Source: Ciona savignyi
Lineage: Eukaryota; Chordata; Ascidiacea; Phlebobranchia; Cionidae
Assembly: GCA_000149265.1 (NCBI GenBank)
Contig: CH002343.1
Coordinates: 152,991 to 216,990, forward strand
DNA length: 64,000 bases
Reading direction: 5' to 3'
In this document: positions 1-13,064 of the stretch, one piece after another
Position numbering within the stretch: the stretch's first letter is position 1
How the letters are laid out: the number at the start of each line of letters is the position of its first letter
Position numbers and translations under genes: made by a program
Notes under the pieces: generated by a model
The model's input: the letters and a program-made list of their open reading frames with translations, nothing else
Told to the model about the DNA's origin: nothing
Databases searched by the model: none

Positions 1-1666
1 GTTGTCCCGTTGGGCTGGGCGTATTCCAAGTTGCTATGCGATCATTGATGGTGTGTCAATATTTGGCAATAATATAACGTTATATGACGATTAAAAACGC
101 CCAAACCAATATAGTCGTTTATCATGTTGAATTGTTCTGAAAATTAATGAGCAATTTTATTAGCAGGGTGTGTCTTCATGATTATTTGCACCCACAGACG
201 GGAAGAAGTTAAATTAATGCAAGTAAATGAGATGGAAAAGAACAGATGTACCTTTTTGTCAAGGTTAAAAAGTAAATTAAAGTTGTATGTAGGAATAGTA
301 ACAACCAATAGAACTTAAGGCAAAAAAAGGCCATTAAAGCGTCCCAGGAAATGAAACATCTCTTAAATGTTAACATCCTGAAGCAGTGCTACGGAACTTC
401 ATTAAAATATCTTTGTTTATGTATAGTGGGATACTGGGAAACAACGTTCGTTTCGGACTGACGTGGGGATGTGAATGTTTAGTTCAAATAAAGCGTCTTT
501 CCCACGTTGGTGTAGCCTATGTTGAGACGTTGATCTTACAGTTATGTCGTGTTAAGCTATCTACATTGCCGCCCTGAGCACACTCAGCTATAAAAACAGA
601 TATCGCGCAGACGATAGCTGGTTTAAACTTCATGTTTTTATAATTTCTGCTGAAAGATTGTGGTTTCAAACTGCAGACATTAAACTGTATATTAAATGCT
701 TTGGGTGACCGGAATTCGCGTTTAAACTATGGACAAAGGTACCATATTGTTCAAATTTGTTCAAGTAATTCTTGTATTTTCAATGTGATAGATGTTATGT
801 GCTTAGTAATACGTACTCGCTTTATATTGACGCTAAAGGATTACCTGTATAGATATAGCAGTCGACGTCAATGGTACATGTTTAGACTGACATTTTCAAC
901 AATACACATATGAGATTATAGATCAATTTAACATTGCCTAGTGAGCAATGTGAGCTACTACTGATATTAGTAAGGCAGGCGGTTATACGACTAGAAATGT
1001 TTGTTTGAAACATTCCATTACAAGTAAACTAGTTTTAATCTTATCGTTTTTATATAGTAAAGAATGATAAATAATCATTTTAACACCGAACTAGGTAATC
1101 TGCAATCTGTACCGCTCGCTGTTTCAAACATCATGGCCTCTTCGACTTCCTTGCCAAAGGTCAACTGGACGGGCAATAAACGAGCTAATTATAACATTGT
1201 ATAATTCTGGTGCGTATCATGATGCAGTTTTAGGATGCTATCTTTGAGACAAGTTATTACTGTCGTAAATTGTACTTAAGTACAAACTACAAATGTCTAT
1301 CAGTGTTGTGGGCGCACCATTATATTGTGAATATCGGATTAAAGTGTATAATTTGGTATCAGTATAATCGTCAGTATCGGGTAAATAATACTTATCTTTA
1401 CAACAGAGGATGGTACAACAGAGGGCGTTATAACATAAGTAATTGTCAGATTTATTAGTATTGACAGTCGAATTGTCATTGTAAAATGATGTTTTATTTT
1501 ATATTTAAATTAACAGTGCACATAGCCTTTATTAGAGTGTTTGGATTGTCGTTTTACTATTTAAAATATGCAGCTTCTCTTCTTTTATATTTACCCTCAT
1601 TTTTTAACGAATTTAACAGGTTAATAAGTTAAATTAGGTCTGAATAATTTATTCGGTGAAATTATT
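1..1666. other. Intergenic, left edge
   Basis: No supported gene. Short open frames occur on both strands (for example 386-577, 701-913 and 1270-1458 plus), but they are AT-rich and show neither recognisable domains nor phased splice sites. No cysteine-rich minus-strand exon that could extend the neighbouring SCO-spondin-like gene was seen here. Confidence 0.5.
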
Positions 1667-3267
1667 ATGAATTTCTTCAAGAAATCAAAATATACATTGT
1701 CGGGTGGTAAATCCGGTGGCAAAGCTTTAAAGCAGCAACAAAAAAACGAACAATTCCAGAAACTCAGTGCCGACTCAGAAAACCAGAGTAAAACTCGTAA
1801 GTCGACCATGTTGAATAATTTATATCGCGGTTGTTTAGGTGGTGTGATATTTGACTGAAAATGGATAAACATATAGTAATGCTGTAAAGTGATTCGGATT
1901 ACTGGGATAACTGGACTTGTCCTATCGTTTGCACTTTGATGTCAATAGCCTGCGTATACTTCGTTATGCATTTCCTTTAATTTTAAATCGTATGTAGACG
2001 GACGTGACTATGTAAACCTTATCAGCTGGCTCATCTATTAACTGTAATGTGACAAATAGAAAAAGTCTGCTATTGCCTGGATTTAGCACTCTGGCTACAC
2101 ACATCAACGATATACCGACTTTATTTTTTAGTTTCATATTGTCTTGTCCGGTAGTATAGACAGGCGGTCATACTGGAGATAGATACTAGGATGGATACTT
2201 GACATGACCACTTTATGCGCGGTTATTTTTTATAAGAAGCACAGAATGGACGATGTTTCTGACCACTTTATGCGCGGTTATTTTCTTGTGGGAAGCACAG
2301 AAAGGACGATGTCTCGATTTTACAGTGGTGTTTTAGAATTGTTAAAGCAGATGATCATTGGCGTAAAAACCCATGACGGCCACGGCGCTCAATTCTTTAA
2401 TTATTCCCTTATAGTCCCGTATATAAGACGTGGTATTCAATTATAGCTTGACGCTTTTTTTTCGACTACCCACAGTGTGGATTAAAATAGCAACGGCCTC
2501 CTATTACCAATATACCCATCCCTTTTGTGCTAGAGTTAATATACCGATAATTTATTATTGGACAGTCATTACTTCATAATGTAAAAACCCCTTATTTAAT
2601 AATTAGCATAACGAATTTTAAAGTGGCGCTCTATTTTTCAACCCTTGCGTTATAGTGGCGTTCTATTAGAGGTAGTGGTAAAAAAGATGGCGTTTAAATA
2701 TGGGTTTTACATTATATCAATTCTATATAAAAACAGTCTTAGGCGCGAGGATATTATGGGTTCAAACCTTGGCCTGAATAAAAACGTAAATTAATTGGTT
2801 TTAAGTAATTTGTTTAAATTGTAATGTCAGGCATTGGCAAATAACAATGTCTAATATCGCTGCAATAACTTTCACTACGTTTGTCCACAGAGAAAGCGAA
2901 AGTTGAAAGCTGTTTTGCCGTCATCAATTCCACTCCGTTTGTATGGAACTTGGAACCGACCGGGAACCAGGAATTCCCAAAGCTGATTCCAGCTCACGAG
3001 AAACGGCTCGTCCAATTCGATGGAACGAAATCGGAGGCGTCAGCGAAGTACAGTATTAAGATGGACAACGACCGCGATGAAACGCACCACGTCGCATTGA
3101 AAGCCAAAAGAACAGACAAGAAATGGTTTCTAAAAATTGATTGGGGCAACCTAGCCTCGGTGGATGGGATCAGCTTAAAACCGGACCAAACCGGTTCCGA
3201 TGATGGCATCCACTTCGAAAATGAGGAAGCAACGAGTTTGGTAGTGGAAGTAACATACAACAAATAA
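1667..3267 (+). CDS. Two-exon gene of unknown function, about 168 aa
   Basis: Proposed CDS: exon 1 1667-1796, exon 2 2891-3267. Exon 1 starts at ATG and ends before a consensus GTAAGT donor. Exon 2 follows a pyrimidine-rich tract ending in CACAG. Phases agree (C at the end of exon 1 plus AG makes CAG, Gln), giving one 168-residue frame ending in TAA. The first ~45 residues are basic, Ser/Gln-rich and probably disordered (starts MNFFKKSKYTL). The remainder looks like a compact beta-rich domain with alternating charged and hydrophobic stretches (for example KWFLKIDWGN near the C-terminus). There is no signal peptide or membrane segment. I do not recognise the family. It is the only plus-strand gene in the window and lies tail-to-tail with the SCO-spondin-like gene. 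Exon 2 is firmer than exon 1; a further exon in between cannot be excluded. Confidence 0.6.
2206..2315. repeat. Tandem duplication, 55-bp unit, two copies
   Basis: The unit starting GACCACTTTATGCGCGGTTA occurs at 2206 and again at 2261. Both copies continue into a shared segment with AGAAGCACAGAA or GGAAGCACAGAA and GGACGATGT. It lies in the intron of the two-exon plus-strand gene and creates a chance open frame. Confidence 0.8.
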
Positions 3268-3588
3268 AATCTCACGTTTCACAACCGGTTTTACCGAAAT
3301 GTAAATTTCACAAGTTTTAAGCACACGGCATTGCTTTCTGCTTACTTTTACACTAAACATTTCGCTTTCATGTTAACATTGGCTGTTTTGCCTCCAGCTT
3401 GGTGTGTTAAATCATGGTGAACAGGCAAACATAAAGAACACGTTGACACTTATCTAATATGTGTATATACATTAATATTAACATGTATGCTATAAGATGG
3501 TTTGGCCATGTATTTGAGCAGCAGGGTGTCAGTTACCACACGCTTACCGCTGGTATGTAGCTTGTACAGTTGCGCATTTCGTGCGTTT

Positions 3589-3594
3589 AATAAA
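3589..3594 (+). terminator. Candidate poly(A) signal of the plus-strand gene
   Basis: AATAAA about 320 bases after the TAA stop at 3265-3267. Another AATAAA overlaps the stop codon itself (3263-3268) and is less likely to be the main signal. Confidence 0.4.
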
Positions 3595-3773
3595 CCATAT
3601 TAGGTTTTCAATGTCCGTAATAGTTTTTGTTACAATATTACCGAAAGCTTTTTACAGTATAAAATACTTGTCGAAAGAATTATGAATACGATAACAAAGA
3701 TTTCATGTAAGCGAAATATACCTTCACCGAAAAGTAGATTTCGGTTACGCTTACCACTCACCCCGCGGATTAT

Positions 3774-3779
3774 TTTATT
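3774..3779 (-). terminator. Candidate poly(A) signal of the SCO-spondin-like gene
   Basis: Minus-strand AATAAA about 40 bases past the TGA at 3819-3821, followed further downstream by a G/T-rich stretch. This supports the gene ending here rather than splicing onward. Confidence 0.4.
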
Positions 3780-3818
3780 ATTTTTTGCTTTTGATGCAAA
3801 AAGGATAGTTGAAACATC

Positions 3819-6800
3819 TCAACTCACCAACAACACCGATCCTCTGGGGCAGGTGCAGCCTTCGTAGGCTACATCTTCGTCACAATGGCCGTTGTTGCGT
3901 AACACGTCAATCCGGTCCATATTCTCGCACGATATCTGACTACAGGGCGTCATCTTGCGGTTGAATACCATGTTGTTGGGGCAACGCGTGATAGCGCCAC
4001 AGAAATCAGAAGAGCAGTTCCATAAACCAGCGCCGCAAACGCTGCAGAGATGAAAGTCGTGTTTTACACGGAAGATCGGAATAAAATTTCGGTGTTGCTG
4101 TATTTGGTTAAATGTAGATGGTGGTTGGCCAAAAAAGTCTCAACACTTTTAGGCTAGATTTGTTTTTAAATGAAAAAAGATAGATTCATTATCAGATGGG
4201 ATACAAATGGACCTAGTGTAAAACCTAATCGTCCTGGATTCAAATCCAGAACTGTTAGCAACAGCGTCACGTAGAAAGTGATCCACTAAGCCACGATGAA
4301 ATCGACCTATCTTGATTGAAACAACATAAGTAAATTCCATTGTCACCTAGCTGATCATATTGTGACGTATGAATGTAAATTGACTGTAAAAACTAACCAA
4401 CGAGAGCACCCCATCTTCATTTCAAATCCAACATCGTAAAACTTGCCTCCCTTTGTGCAGGGGCATTCCTCTGCGGAGACGCATACACTGTTCTCGTACT
4501 CGGTGATTCCCCTCGTAACAAGACCTGAAACTGAGTGGTTTACAACTTTGTTTTTTACCTTTGGTTAGGTTTGAAAATGCGATGGTCTCGTTAATACGAC
4601 CTTTTCTATATATGGAAGTTGGTACATGTATCGTTTGCAACAACCGCTATCGGCAACACATTTGTTGCGAAGCAAGATTTACACAGCGACATAATTAAGG
4701 CACGACACTTAGTGATCGCAGTCGAGTTCTCGGAGGCAGTATATCTTCGTTGGTTAGTGTTAAAGTGATAAAATCGCAGCGGGCACGTGGTTATAACGCC
4801 CCTTGCATTGACCTACGCCCGTGGATAATAGCGCATCCTAAATTGATTTTCCATTTATGACAATGTGATTTTCCATACCCCCCATCGGATTACCTCTTAG
4901 CACGGAGCCTGAAAGTGTCCCATCAAACGTATCACTCGGCATCAAAAGTCGTCTGGCATCACTGCACCTGCATCCCGGCAGGCACGGCAGGTTAGATGCT
5001 GCTGATTTCGTGTCGTAGCGTGGTGACGGCGAGCTGACGTCATCGCATGACGTCACACCGGGTGAAATACATTCGTCGAAGTGTAAGTGGGAAGGACAAA
5101 TTTCGTCTGTGGAAATTTGAGGGTTGAAGTTAACAAATCAATACTGACCACCAAATACGATCCTTTAAAGTTTTCGTTTGACAAGCGTTGATTAGGACAA
5201 GAATAGTAATTTGTTCGCTGAAAGTAATTTTCACTTTCCCGCCATCTTAGCCAATTCGCGTGTGACACATTTGCTTGCGCCCATTGTTACACATTATATT
5301 CAGATATTCTTGTACTATTTAAGTTTGTTAATATAATCTATATGTTCAAAAAAATATTTCGTGCAGTTTAAAAGGTTGGTAAATTCCGTTATAAGGAAAC
5401 CGTAGACAAGGTACTAATGAAGGGCTCGAAACAATGCAGCAAAAATAGGACATAGAAATGTCGAATTAAAATTCAATCATGCTTTACTCACCGCATTCCC
5501 CGTTTAGTATGGGGGCACGTCGCCACGACGACGCCATTTTGATGTCGCCGGTTTGGTGACACGTGAGCGCGTAAGCCGCCAAAGAGCGACACGCTGCCTT
5601 CGGAGAAGGCTCAGTCGCGGAACAAACGTCATAGAGGCACAATTGTTGGTAGTGTGAGCTTTCAACCGATGGATGGCAGGCCTGAGGTTCATTTTACCGT
5701 TTTGTTAATCGTGTTGCTGAGTGGTTAACGCTACCGATACAGATACTCCTATACGAAAAAAGGTTCTTTTGACAAGTCCATCATGGGTTCGAAACTGGGC
5801 GCGGTTAAAAAATAATAAAGAAAGTGACGTAAAGATACGTTAAATAAACCAACATCAATTGTGTGAATATTTGGAGAATTACTTCAATGAAGCCTTAAGG
5901 TAAAAATGTCAATAGCAATACGTACAAAGATTTATGAAACTCGCCCGGTTTGAACATAAAAAAGAATTATATTATATTATTTGGATGTGCAAAAACAGAA
6001 AGAATATCTGAACATTTAACACATTGCAATAGCTGCCGAAACCCTATGGTTGGTGCGAGCTAGACTTAAGATTGCTCGTGTAATAACGCACCTTGCGTTG
6101 TTATATTTACGGGGATAAAACATGAATATCGCATTCCAAATATTAGGAATAGTATTGTAGCAGCAGGTTAGTATTATAAGTATCATGTTGAAATGGTACC
6201 TGGAATGAACCGGAACTAAGCACAGAGCACAGTCTGTTCGCGTATTCTCTTCTTTGTGTGTGCGTTTCGCATGGGTCTGTAGTTAGTGACGTCACGTTCT
6301 TTATGATGTCATCGAGGTGGCATGATTTTCCCATTTCTGTAAAATATCCGACCGTTTTCCTATGAACGTTTTTTGGAAGTATGTATATTTACTTACTATA
6401 ATACTGATATTTACGAGAGAATACTCATTAAGTGCATACTTAATACTCATTAAGTGCATAACCCACGTTAAGATTCTCAAAAAACCTACAGTGCAAGATG
6501 GATGCGTTTCGCATTGAATTCCCCTATTCATAAAAGTTTTATAATGATCGAACAAATTGCTGGTCACAGTTTAAAATTCATACAAACTTGAAAAAGGTGT
6601 TTTTTTAACAAATTACAATGTGACTGTTTGAATTTTCCCGGAATTGATTAGGGTCCAGTGTTACTTGATTGTTATTTAAGTTAGATTTTTGATAATAACG
6701 TATAATTTAGTAGCTTAAACCGTTCAGCCACAAAATCGCACAATAATTTAAATTAATTTTTACTCGTTTCGGATAAGGTCTAATTGACAACATTGAAATT

Positions 6801-9800
6801 TACCGCCATATTGGAAACTCCGAACAAAGATTTCCGAGACAGACTCTGTATCGCCATCTCGTGTTAAGAAATCGTCAGCGTGATTCCAGTTGTAGGTTCC
6901 ACACAATCCGAATACCTAGGAGGTTGCAGTTATTTATAAGTTGGGTCGTTTACCGTAGTGAACACCACCCTCGCCTCTTGACGCGCTGACTTGGTTCTTA
7001 CCTTGTGTGCGAACACAGGATCCAATGAAACCTGGATGAAGTCCTGACTCGGGATCCACGTAACGATGGCTCCGAAGCCGCGAAGAATGATTGAATGAGT
7101 TGTCGAGTGGCGGATCGAGAAGCTGTGGCTTCTGTCGTGTTTGAATAATATATTTCAGTTGCGTTGACATGAAGTGTATTTAGTTGATATAATGAAGTGT
7201 ATTTAATTTACATTAATAAACCAACCGTCCGCACTGTGTAGACAACTTGTTCTTAACCTGTGCGTAATTACCCACATCTGGGTAATTTGGCATTTTAAAA
7301 GGGGTAACATAAATGTTTTAAATAAAAAAGAAGTAAATTCGATGGCAATCGTTGTCATGCGCTTGTACTCTAAAAGTCATTTGAATGTACACTAAATAAT
7401 GAAAGGGGGAATTTATATCCATCAAAACCTTTTGGAGGTAACAAGAGAAAAAAGGTTGGGGACTATTGGTATAGAGTTATAGACTAATAACTTTAATTCA
7501 ATTGTGGGCAAGTCCTACAATACGCGAGTATAAAGCCTGACTTCCCATCTGCATTTTCACCTGTGCGGAAGTCTGACATGACTCCCATTGACCGTCGCTT
7601 CCATGTTCCGTAGCAAGGTGGCTTGTTCACCACCCAGTGTGACTCTGATGGAGAACACGCTTCGAGCAATTCCCATCTCGGCTTCGATTCGAATTCGCGT
7701 GTGAGACGTTTGAAGTGATTCCACAAGTACGTGATACACACACTCACTCATAGGGATTGTGTACCTGTGCACCATAAAATCAATGTTCATTTCACAATAT
7801 AAAATAACTAAAGGTTTTAAAAAACAGTTTTGTTCATATCTATTTATGTTGTGAATTTGTTTACAAATTACATGTTTGAATAAAATGTAGAAATTTATAT
7901 GAATAAAATGTCTTCTAAATAATAAAAAAGAAAAACGACCCACCTTGATTGGTCGAATGTGGTCACGTGTCTAGCGCTGATCACGTTGCATGTAGCGCTA
8001 CAGTGATTGGTGGAACAGTTCCATCTCCCGCCCGTGCCGCACACACACGTGTTGCATCGCTCCTTCATTATCGCACCATGCTCATACACCGCGCCTCTGT
8101 GACGACACAGACAAGCTTGTGACGCAATACACGACGCATTTGTGACGTCAGAACCACCGAGATTCGCAAGCACCTTCCCCTTAGGACACTGGAAATAATT
8201 TTTTTTAAAATCTGGTGGTAAAATCTTACTTAACATCGTACCTGGCAACCAGGAAGGCAATTGTCATAACAATACGATGACGTCATTTTATCCGGGTCCT
8301 CGCAAGTCCTCGGGCACTTGGTGGCGCAAGAGGTGAATTCCATCCCTGTCACACACAATCCCAATAGTATAAATATTAGTATGAAGACAAACTAGTATAT
8401 ATTGTTGTAAATATATATTGGGAACACTACAACTCAAAGGTAAATAAGCCAAATTCACACTAATGGTGAACGAGGAGTTCGTTGTTTGCTTTAAATCTAA
8501 GTAGCTAAGCTGGTCGTAATCTTTAGAATCTATAAAAAAAATCACGACTAAGCGTGCCCACACATATAGGTTACATTGTCCATTTATATCGTCCAAAAAG
8601 AAAGTATCAGTAATTCGTATATTAGTAAGCACCTTAGTGTTAATTTAAAAATACTCTTAGAGAATAATATTATCAGACACATTCTCACCTTTGGGGCATT
8701 CCCATGAGCACCCCATTCTCTCCATCCATCCACGAGGAGTCACTCCGATTGAAACACACTGGAGGTGGTATGACGTCATCACCTCGCAAAGGTTTGGTGA
8801 CGTCGCGTTTACGTCCCGACACACAGATGATGTGCAACCCTGGTTGTTTTAAAATATTCATCGATCTTGGTTATTCAAACGTATTTATATTGTTATTCGC
8901 ACTGCATTGTAGGCCTGGCCGCTCGAACGTATATCAGTTATAACGGGATTTATACATTTTAGCGAGGTTCTCGTTCTGTAACACCGTGAGCCATTTTGTA
9001 TCACGCATCAAAATTATACAACAGAAATAACCATAATAACAAAATGACTTACGTCATAGAAGGTCTTCGGGTCTAAAATTGCCCTGCATTGTTCGAACGC
9101 TGGTTCTGTCATCAAGGCGCCACACAGAGCATGCGCTCGTTCCAAATTAACACCGTCACAATCATTCAGAAGTGTACTCATAACATCGCAATCAGTAGTA
9201 GGGACAGCCCCGGTATCGATACTGCCAGGGATGATGATATCTGTGTGGAGAAAAAATGACTTGTAGAGAAAAAAGGAAAAATGGTAAGTTAGTATAATCG
9301 ATTAACAGCAGGGCTTCTATATATATCTCACAAATCTTGTGTCCATGTATGCAATGCCAGGTCCGGAAAAATAATAGTCCAAAAACAAAAATTTCTGTAC
9401 CTAAACAAAGTACTTTATGATGTAACATACCTTCAACGTTCCAATCCTTATTTTGGTGGACTCCGCAGAGACCTCTAGTGTCCATTACTTCTTGGCCGAT
9501 TGTAACGACAACAATGTATTGTTTGTTCCACGTAACAGAAACTCCGATAGAGGTTTGAATCGAAACAAAATGGTCCCAAAACTTGATAACGACGCCTGAT
9601 AGAAGAAAAAAAGTACTATTGTCAGGTAAGTGCTGGGTCGTTGCTATGTTTGGGAGGTCATTTGGTAAATTTCTAACACAATAAACCAGGGATGTTGGTT
9701 AACAAAACGTTTCCCCATCCCTAAGAAAAGCTTTCCCAGGCATAGCTCATTATCTAGTATACGGTAGTTTTGCTCTATTAATTACTTATCTTAGGGCCAT

Positions 9801-12066
9801 AGAATATGTCTCGATCTTTATTGGTATACAAAAGGCTTGGAACAAAAGTCACCGTGAATTTTGGTCATTTGTATAATTATTTTAAAGACCCGTTGATCAA
9901 TCTAACGTATTTCACAAAACAAATCTGTACTGTTGTATTTTACGATTTTCTTATAATTTCTGCGTTAATTTCCTTTACTGGTATATCCACCTTGTCGTAC
10001 AAATGGTGTCTCTCCTTCCAACAGCATGTCGTTGAAGAACACCTTATTACCAACACAAGTTAATGTGACGTCGTTATCCAACACAACTCGTAACCTTCTT
10101 CCACAGCTGTTAATATCATCGCACATTTTATCTTGCACATCAATCCACCTGTAAGGAACGGCCGTGTGGCCAAATCGTTACCGCGGCTGACACGTACACA
10201 CCATGTAATTTTGAAACGGACCTGGTGACGAGCCCACCCCCGATTAAAAATTTAGCAGAGTAAAATTATCAATCTGAACGATCATGTTAAACGCACCCTT
10301 GGCGTAATGGGTTGTCAGTAATATCGTCGAGCTTACACGATTGCCAACTAGTTTTGCCCCAAACCTGATTAGTTATTGTGATTTTTTTTATTCCTTACCA
10401 TGTGCTGTCCAAGCTGGTCACCAGTCGTTGTGCGCATTCCTTCCCCACGTGACCTAATTCACCATCGAACGTGACGTAGTAATCAGACCACGTGACGCAT
10501 GCAGGTGTCCGTATACCTTGAGAAATTAAATATTTTAATCTAATAAAAAAAAATTAAAAACTAGTTAATACCGGTGTGTGACATAGAATCTGTGTTTAGT
10601 TCCATGGGTGGCGCCACAGAGCGACATACATGACAGGTGAGGTTGCCATGTAGACGCCACGATTTCCCACCCAGCAACGAACAGCATGTTTCCATTGTGT
10701 ACAACCTTCCCTGCTTTGATGGGACGACCTCATAAGGGCAAATGACGTCATCATGACAGAAACCCACGTCATCGATTTCTATAGAGCACAGAAAACTTGT
10801 TAGGTTTTGGTTTTCATCAATTGCTTGATTTTAACAATAATTTGCTAGCAATATAAGGTTAGTCTTTGTAAAAAGCCACAATTTAATTTATTGGGTGTTT
10901 CGGAAATTTGTTTATTCAATTTTTAATATATATATTTACTTTATTTTTTGTTCTGGCTTTTTTTACAATTCCATTCAATATGAAATTGATCTTTATTTAT
11001 TTTTATAAGTACAACCGAACAAGGGGTAACTGGGTAAATCAACCTAGACATCACACACTTCTAGAGCAGTCTTGCCCGAACCATCCATCGCAGCATTCCC
11101 GAATATTCCTCGTGATGTAATTTTGGCGGCTACGCTGCGGCTTGTACACATAGCACAGGGCGTTGTCTCCTTCGCGATTAAAATAGGATGTAACACCAGT
11201 AGAACCCAAGTGACGCGTCTAAAAATAAGGGTACAAGGTATCCAAAGAGGGAAAGCAAAATCATATAACTTGACATTGGAAGAAAATAGTAGTGATAACA
11301 CGCACATTTGTCAACCAGCCACAGTCGGCCTCACGGATTTTCATTGTGTTTAGTGTTTGTTGGGCAACATCAGTTCAGCAGCTTGCAGAGATTATACATA
11401 CACTAAGTCCGCGGGAAGGCAGAGTTTGACGACACAAACCACGGCAAATACTCAAACTTTTACGATCGAAGAACAGTATAAGCTTCCTACCTTCATTCTC
11501 CCGTCGTCGTACCGCCAACCTTCTTGAATGAACTTATACAGCTCCAAACAATCGACGTCGCGCTCCACTCTCTGTGATGTTACAACCTCTTCTATCGTCG
11601 TTCGGTTGACGGAACACCATTTTGCCGCTGCGCTGGATGTTGGGAATAATTGGGGTTAAAAGATACAGAACATTAAATGTTGGAAACACATTATCACCAT
11701 GTCGAGGGGAAGTTAATGAAATCGACAATGTTTACAGGGTTGTATACATATTTATTAGCTGGAGCATCTAACACAGGGTTACGTCTTAAAAAACAAAGAT
11801 CAAACACATTGTATATGTATAATAAACACACGTTTTAACTTATCCAAACATAGATTTTATCACCTAGAATGTATATATAAAGTAATTAAAAAATATGGTA
11901 TGGTTTGTCGTCGATTTTAAGTGCCCTTTCGACCACAGGCGACAGTTGTAACAACGTTTTATACAACGAAACATTTCTAGTATATCTTCTACAGAAACAA
12001 AAGAATTCATTTAACTTACCTATTTACCAAACCGCATACCAGCACAGCGAAGTAAAATTTAATCAT
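3819..12066 (-). CDS. SSPO-like: SCO-spondin-like secreted EMI-VWD-C8-TIL protein, 19 exons, about 1006 aa
   Basis: Exons in coding order: 12020-12066, 11491-11632, 11059-11218, 10572-10778, 10399-10516, 9991-10148, 9431-9595, 9053-9240, 8689-8839, 8242-8345, 7944-8188, 7561-7764, 7002-7131, 6804-6915, 6200-6336, 5492-5681, 4894-5106, 4398-4524, 3819-4041. Every junction is in phase. The N-terminus MIKFYFAVLVCGLVNS is a signal peptide. An EMI domain follows (starts WCSVNR, includes EGWRYDDGRM, ends CCDGWFGQDC), then a cysteine-rich linker. VWD1 starts near YYVTFDGE and includes TRGLCG; its C8 has AHALCGALM and its TIL has CLPGCQCPKG. VWD2 starts near HVTTFDQSRY and includes VFGLCGTYN; its C8 has REYANRLC and its TIL has CLPGCRC. 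A further TIL-like module ends GCTCPRGSVLL. N-terminal EMI followed by VWD-C8-TIL units is the known start of SCO-spondin. Vertebrate SCO-spondin is several-fold longer, with more VWD, LDLRA and TSP1 domains that are absent here. The last codons overlap a possible donor, so the 3' end is uncertain. A mucin- or zonadhesin-like family member is the alternative. Confidence 0.85.
4195..4345 (-). repeat. Degenerate tRNA-like sequence in an intron
   Basis: On the minus strand an A-box-like TGGCTTAGTGG is followed about 40 bases later by a B-box-like GGATTTGAATCC. The T-loop spacing is off and the acceptor arms do not pair fully, so this is more likely a tRNA-derived SINE head or tRNA relic than a working tRNA gene. 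It lies in the last intron of the SCO-spondin-like gene. Confidence 0.35.
5706..5812 (+). repeat. Copy of a short tRNA-like SINE
   Basis: Contains an A-box-like TGCTGAGTGGTTAACGC and, about 60 bases on, a B-box-like ATGGGTTCGAAACTGG followed by an A-rich tail. Related copies are at 10155-10252, 32150-32265 and in the cluster at 21462-22065. It sits in an intron of the SCO-spondin-like gene. Confidence 0.55.
7239..7322 (+). repeat. Dispersed repeat with GGGTAATTACCC-type core, copy 1
   Basis: About 80 bp containing GTAATTACCCAC, TTGGCATTTTAA and AGGGGTAACATAAAT in that order. The same order of motifs occurs in inverted orientation at 14909-14987, so this is a repeat family. The palindromic core suggests a small MITE-like element. 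Confidence 0.6.
10155..10252 (+). repeat. Copy of a short tRNA-like SINE
   Basis: GTGTGGCCAAATCGTTACCGC at the left resembles the A-box end of the copies at 21462-22065. The right end (GACGAGCCCACC followed by an A-rich stretch) is more diverged. It lies in an intron of the SCO-spondin-like gene. Confidence 0.4.
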
Positions 12067-12426
12067 AACTTTTTACACTTTTTGTTGTAATTTAAAACCT
12101 GCTGAAAACATTGCGAAACATATTGGTGTGTATTATTGGCAATACATAGCATGTATGGAAATTATAGCCACCATATTTTTGAATTTCGCTTTTCAAGGTC
12201 CTGGTGTACTCTACAGAACAAACGACAAGGTACTGTGGTTGGTTTGATATACTTGCAACCCGTGTACACGCACGGAACGATTCTTAGTTTTTTTTAAAAA
12301 AAAACCTCAGCGACTAGTCTTCCAACTATTTTTGTTAAGTTTGGACTTTATATTTTAACTGTTTCGTTTATTTTATATTGCTTACTATCGAGCTAAAAAT
12401 ATTTTATTTTTATAATAGTTATCATT

Positions 12427-12492
12427 GTTTTGCTTTTTTTGCATTAAAATATGTTAAAAATTGTTTTGCTTTTTTTGCATTAAAATATGTTT
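12427..12492. repeat. Tandem duplication of an AT-rich segment of about 34 bp
   Basis: TTGTTTTGCTTTTTTTGCAT followed by TAAAATATGTT is present twice in direct succession. It lies just upstream of the SCO-spondin-like start codon, within its probable 5' leader. Confidence 0.75.
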
Positions 12493-12667
12493 AAAATAAT
12501 TTGTATAAAGGTTAAAGAAACCTCCATTACTCAGATCGAAAGTTTAGTAATAAACCACACAATATCTGTGTAATAACAACTTCTGTATGATCTTTGCCTT
12601 CAAAATCTCATCAAAACCTGTTAACGAGCGCACTGACTTGAACTGATTGACTTGACGAATTGCCGCG

Positions 12668-12679
12668 ACTTATATATCC
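12668..12679 (-). promoter_or_regulatory. Candidate TATA box of the SCO-spondin-like gene
   Basis: The minus strand reads GGGATATATAAGT here, roughly 600 bases before the start codon at 12066. A perfect CRE octamer TGACGTCA lies about 155 bases further upstream at 12831-12838. The implied leader of about 570 bases may contain an intron. This is inferred from sequence alone. Confidence 0.4.
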
Positions 12680-13064
12680 CACCCACGGGTATCGAGTTAT
12701 GCGCGATCTGTCAAACGCATGTTCGGACGAATAAGACCGGGTTCATACGCGGATCGACAAACAACGCAATCAGGTCATGACAATATTCCCATTATTTCGT
12801 CACAAAAGGCGATTATATTGCAGCTGCATGTGACGTCAAGTGTAGTGCAGAAATAGACATTGCAACGTTGATTCGTCATCGGTAAGTGAGTTCGATTAAA
12901 TCGTCATTGACAGATTTCCACAGAAAATATCGAGCCATGTTTGTGTCAGATTCAGCACTAGGTAGTTATTTAATTAAACTAGTAGTTGTTTGAATCGGAT
13001 TGTTTGTGTTCCTCAGTTTCGCTTAATATTGGCCACGTGACGGTCAACACGAAAATGAGTGAAA

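Noticed and set aside
4195..4345. Functional tRNA gene
   Set aside because: A- and B-box-like motifs are present, but the T arm has wrong loop spacing and the acceptor stem does not close.
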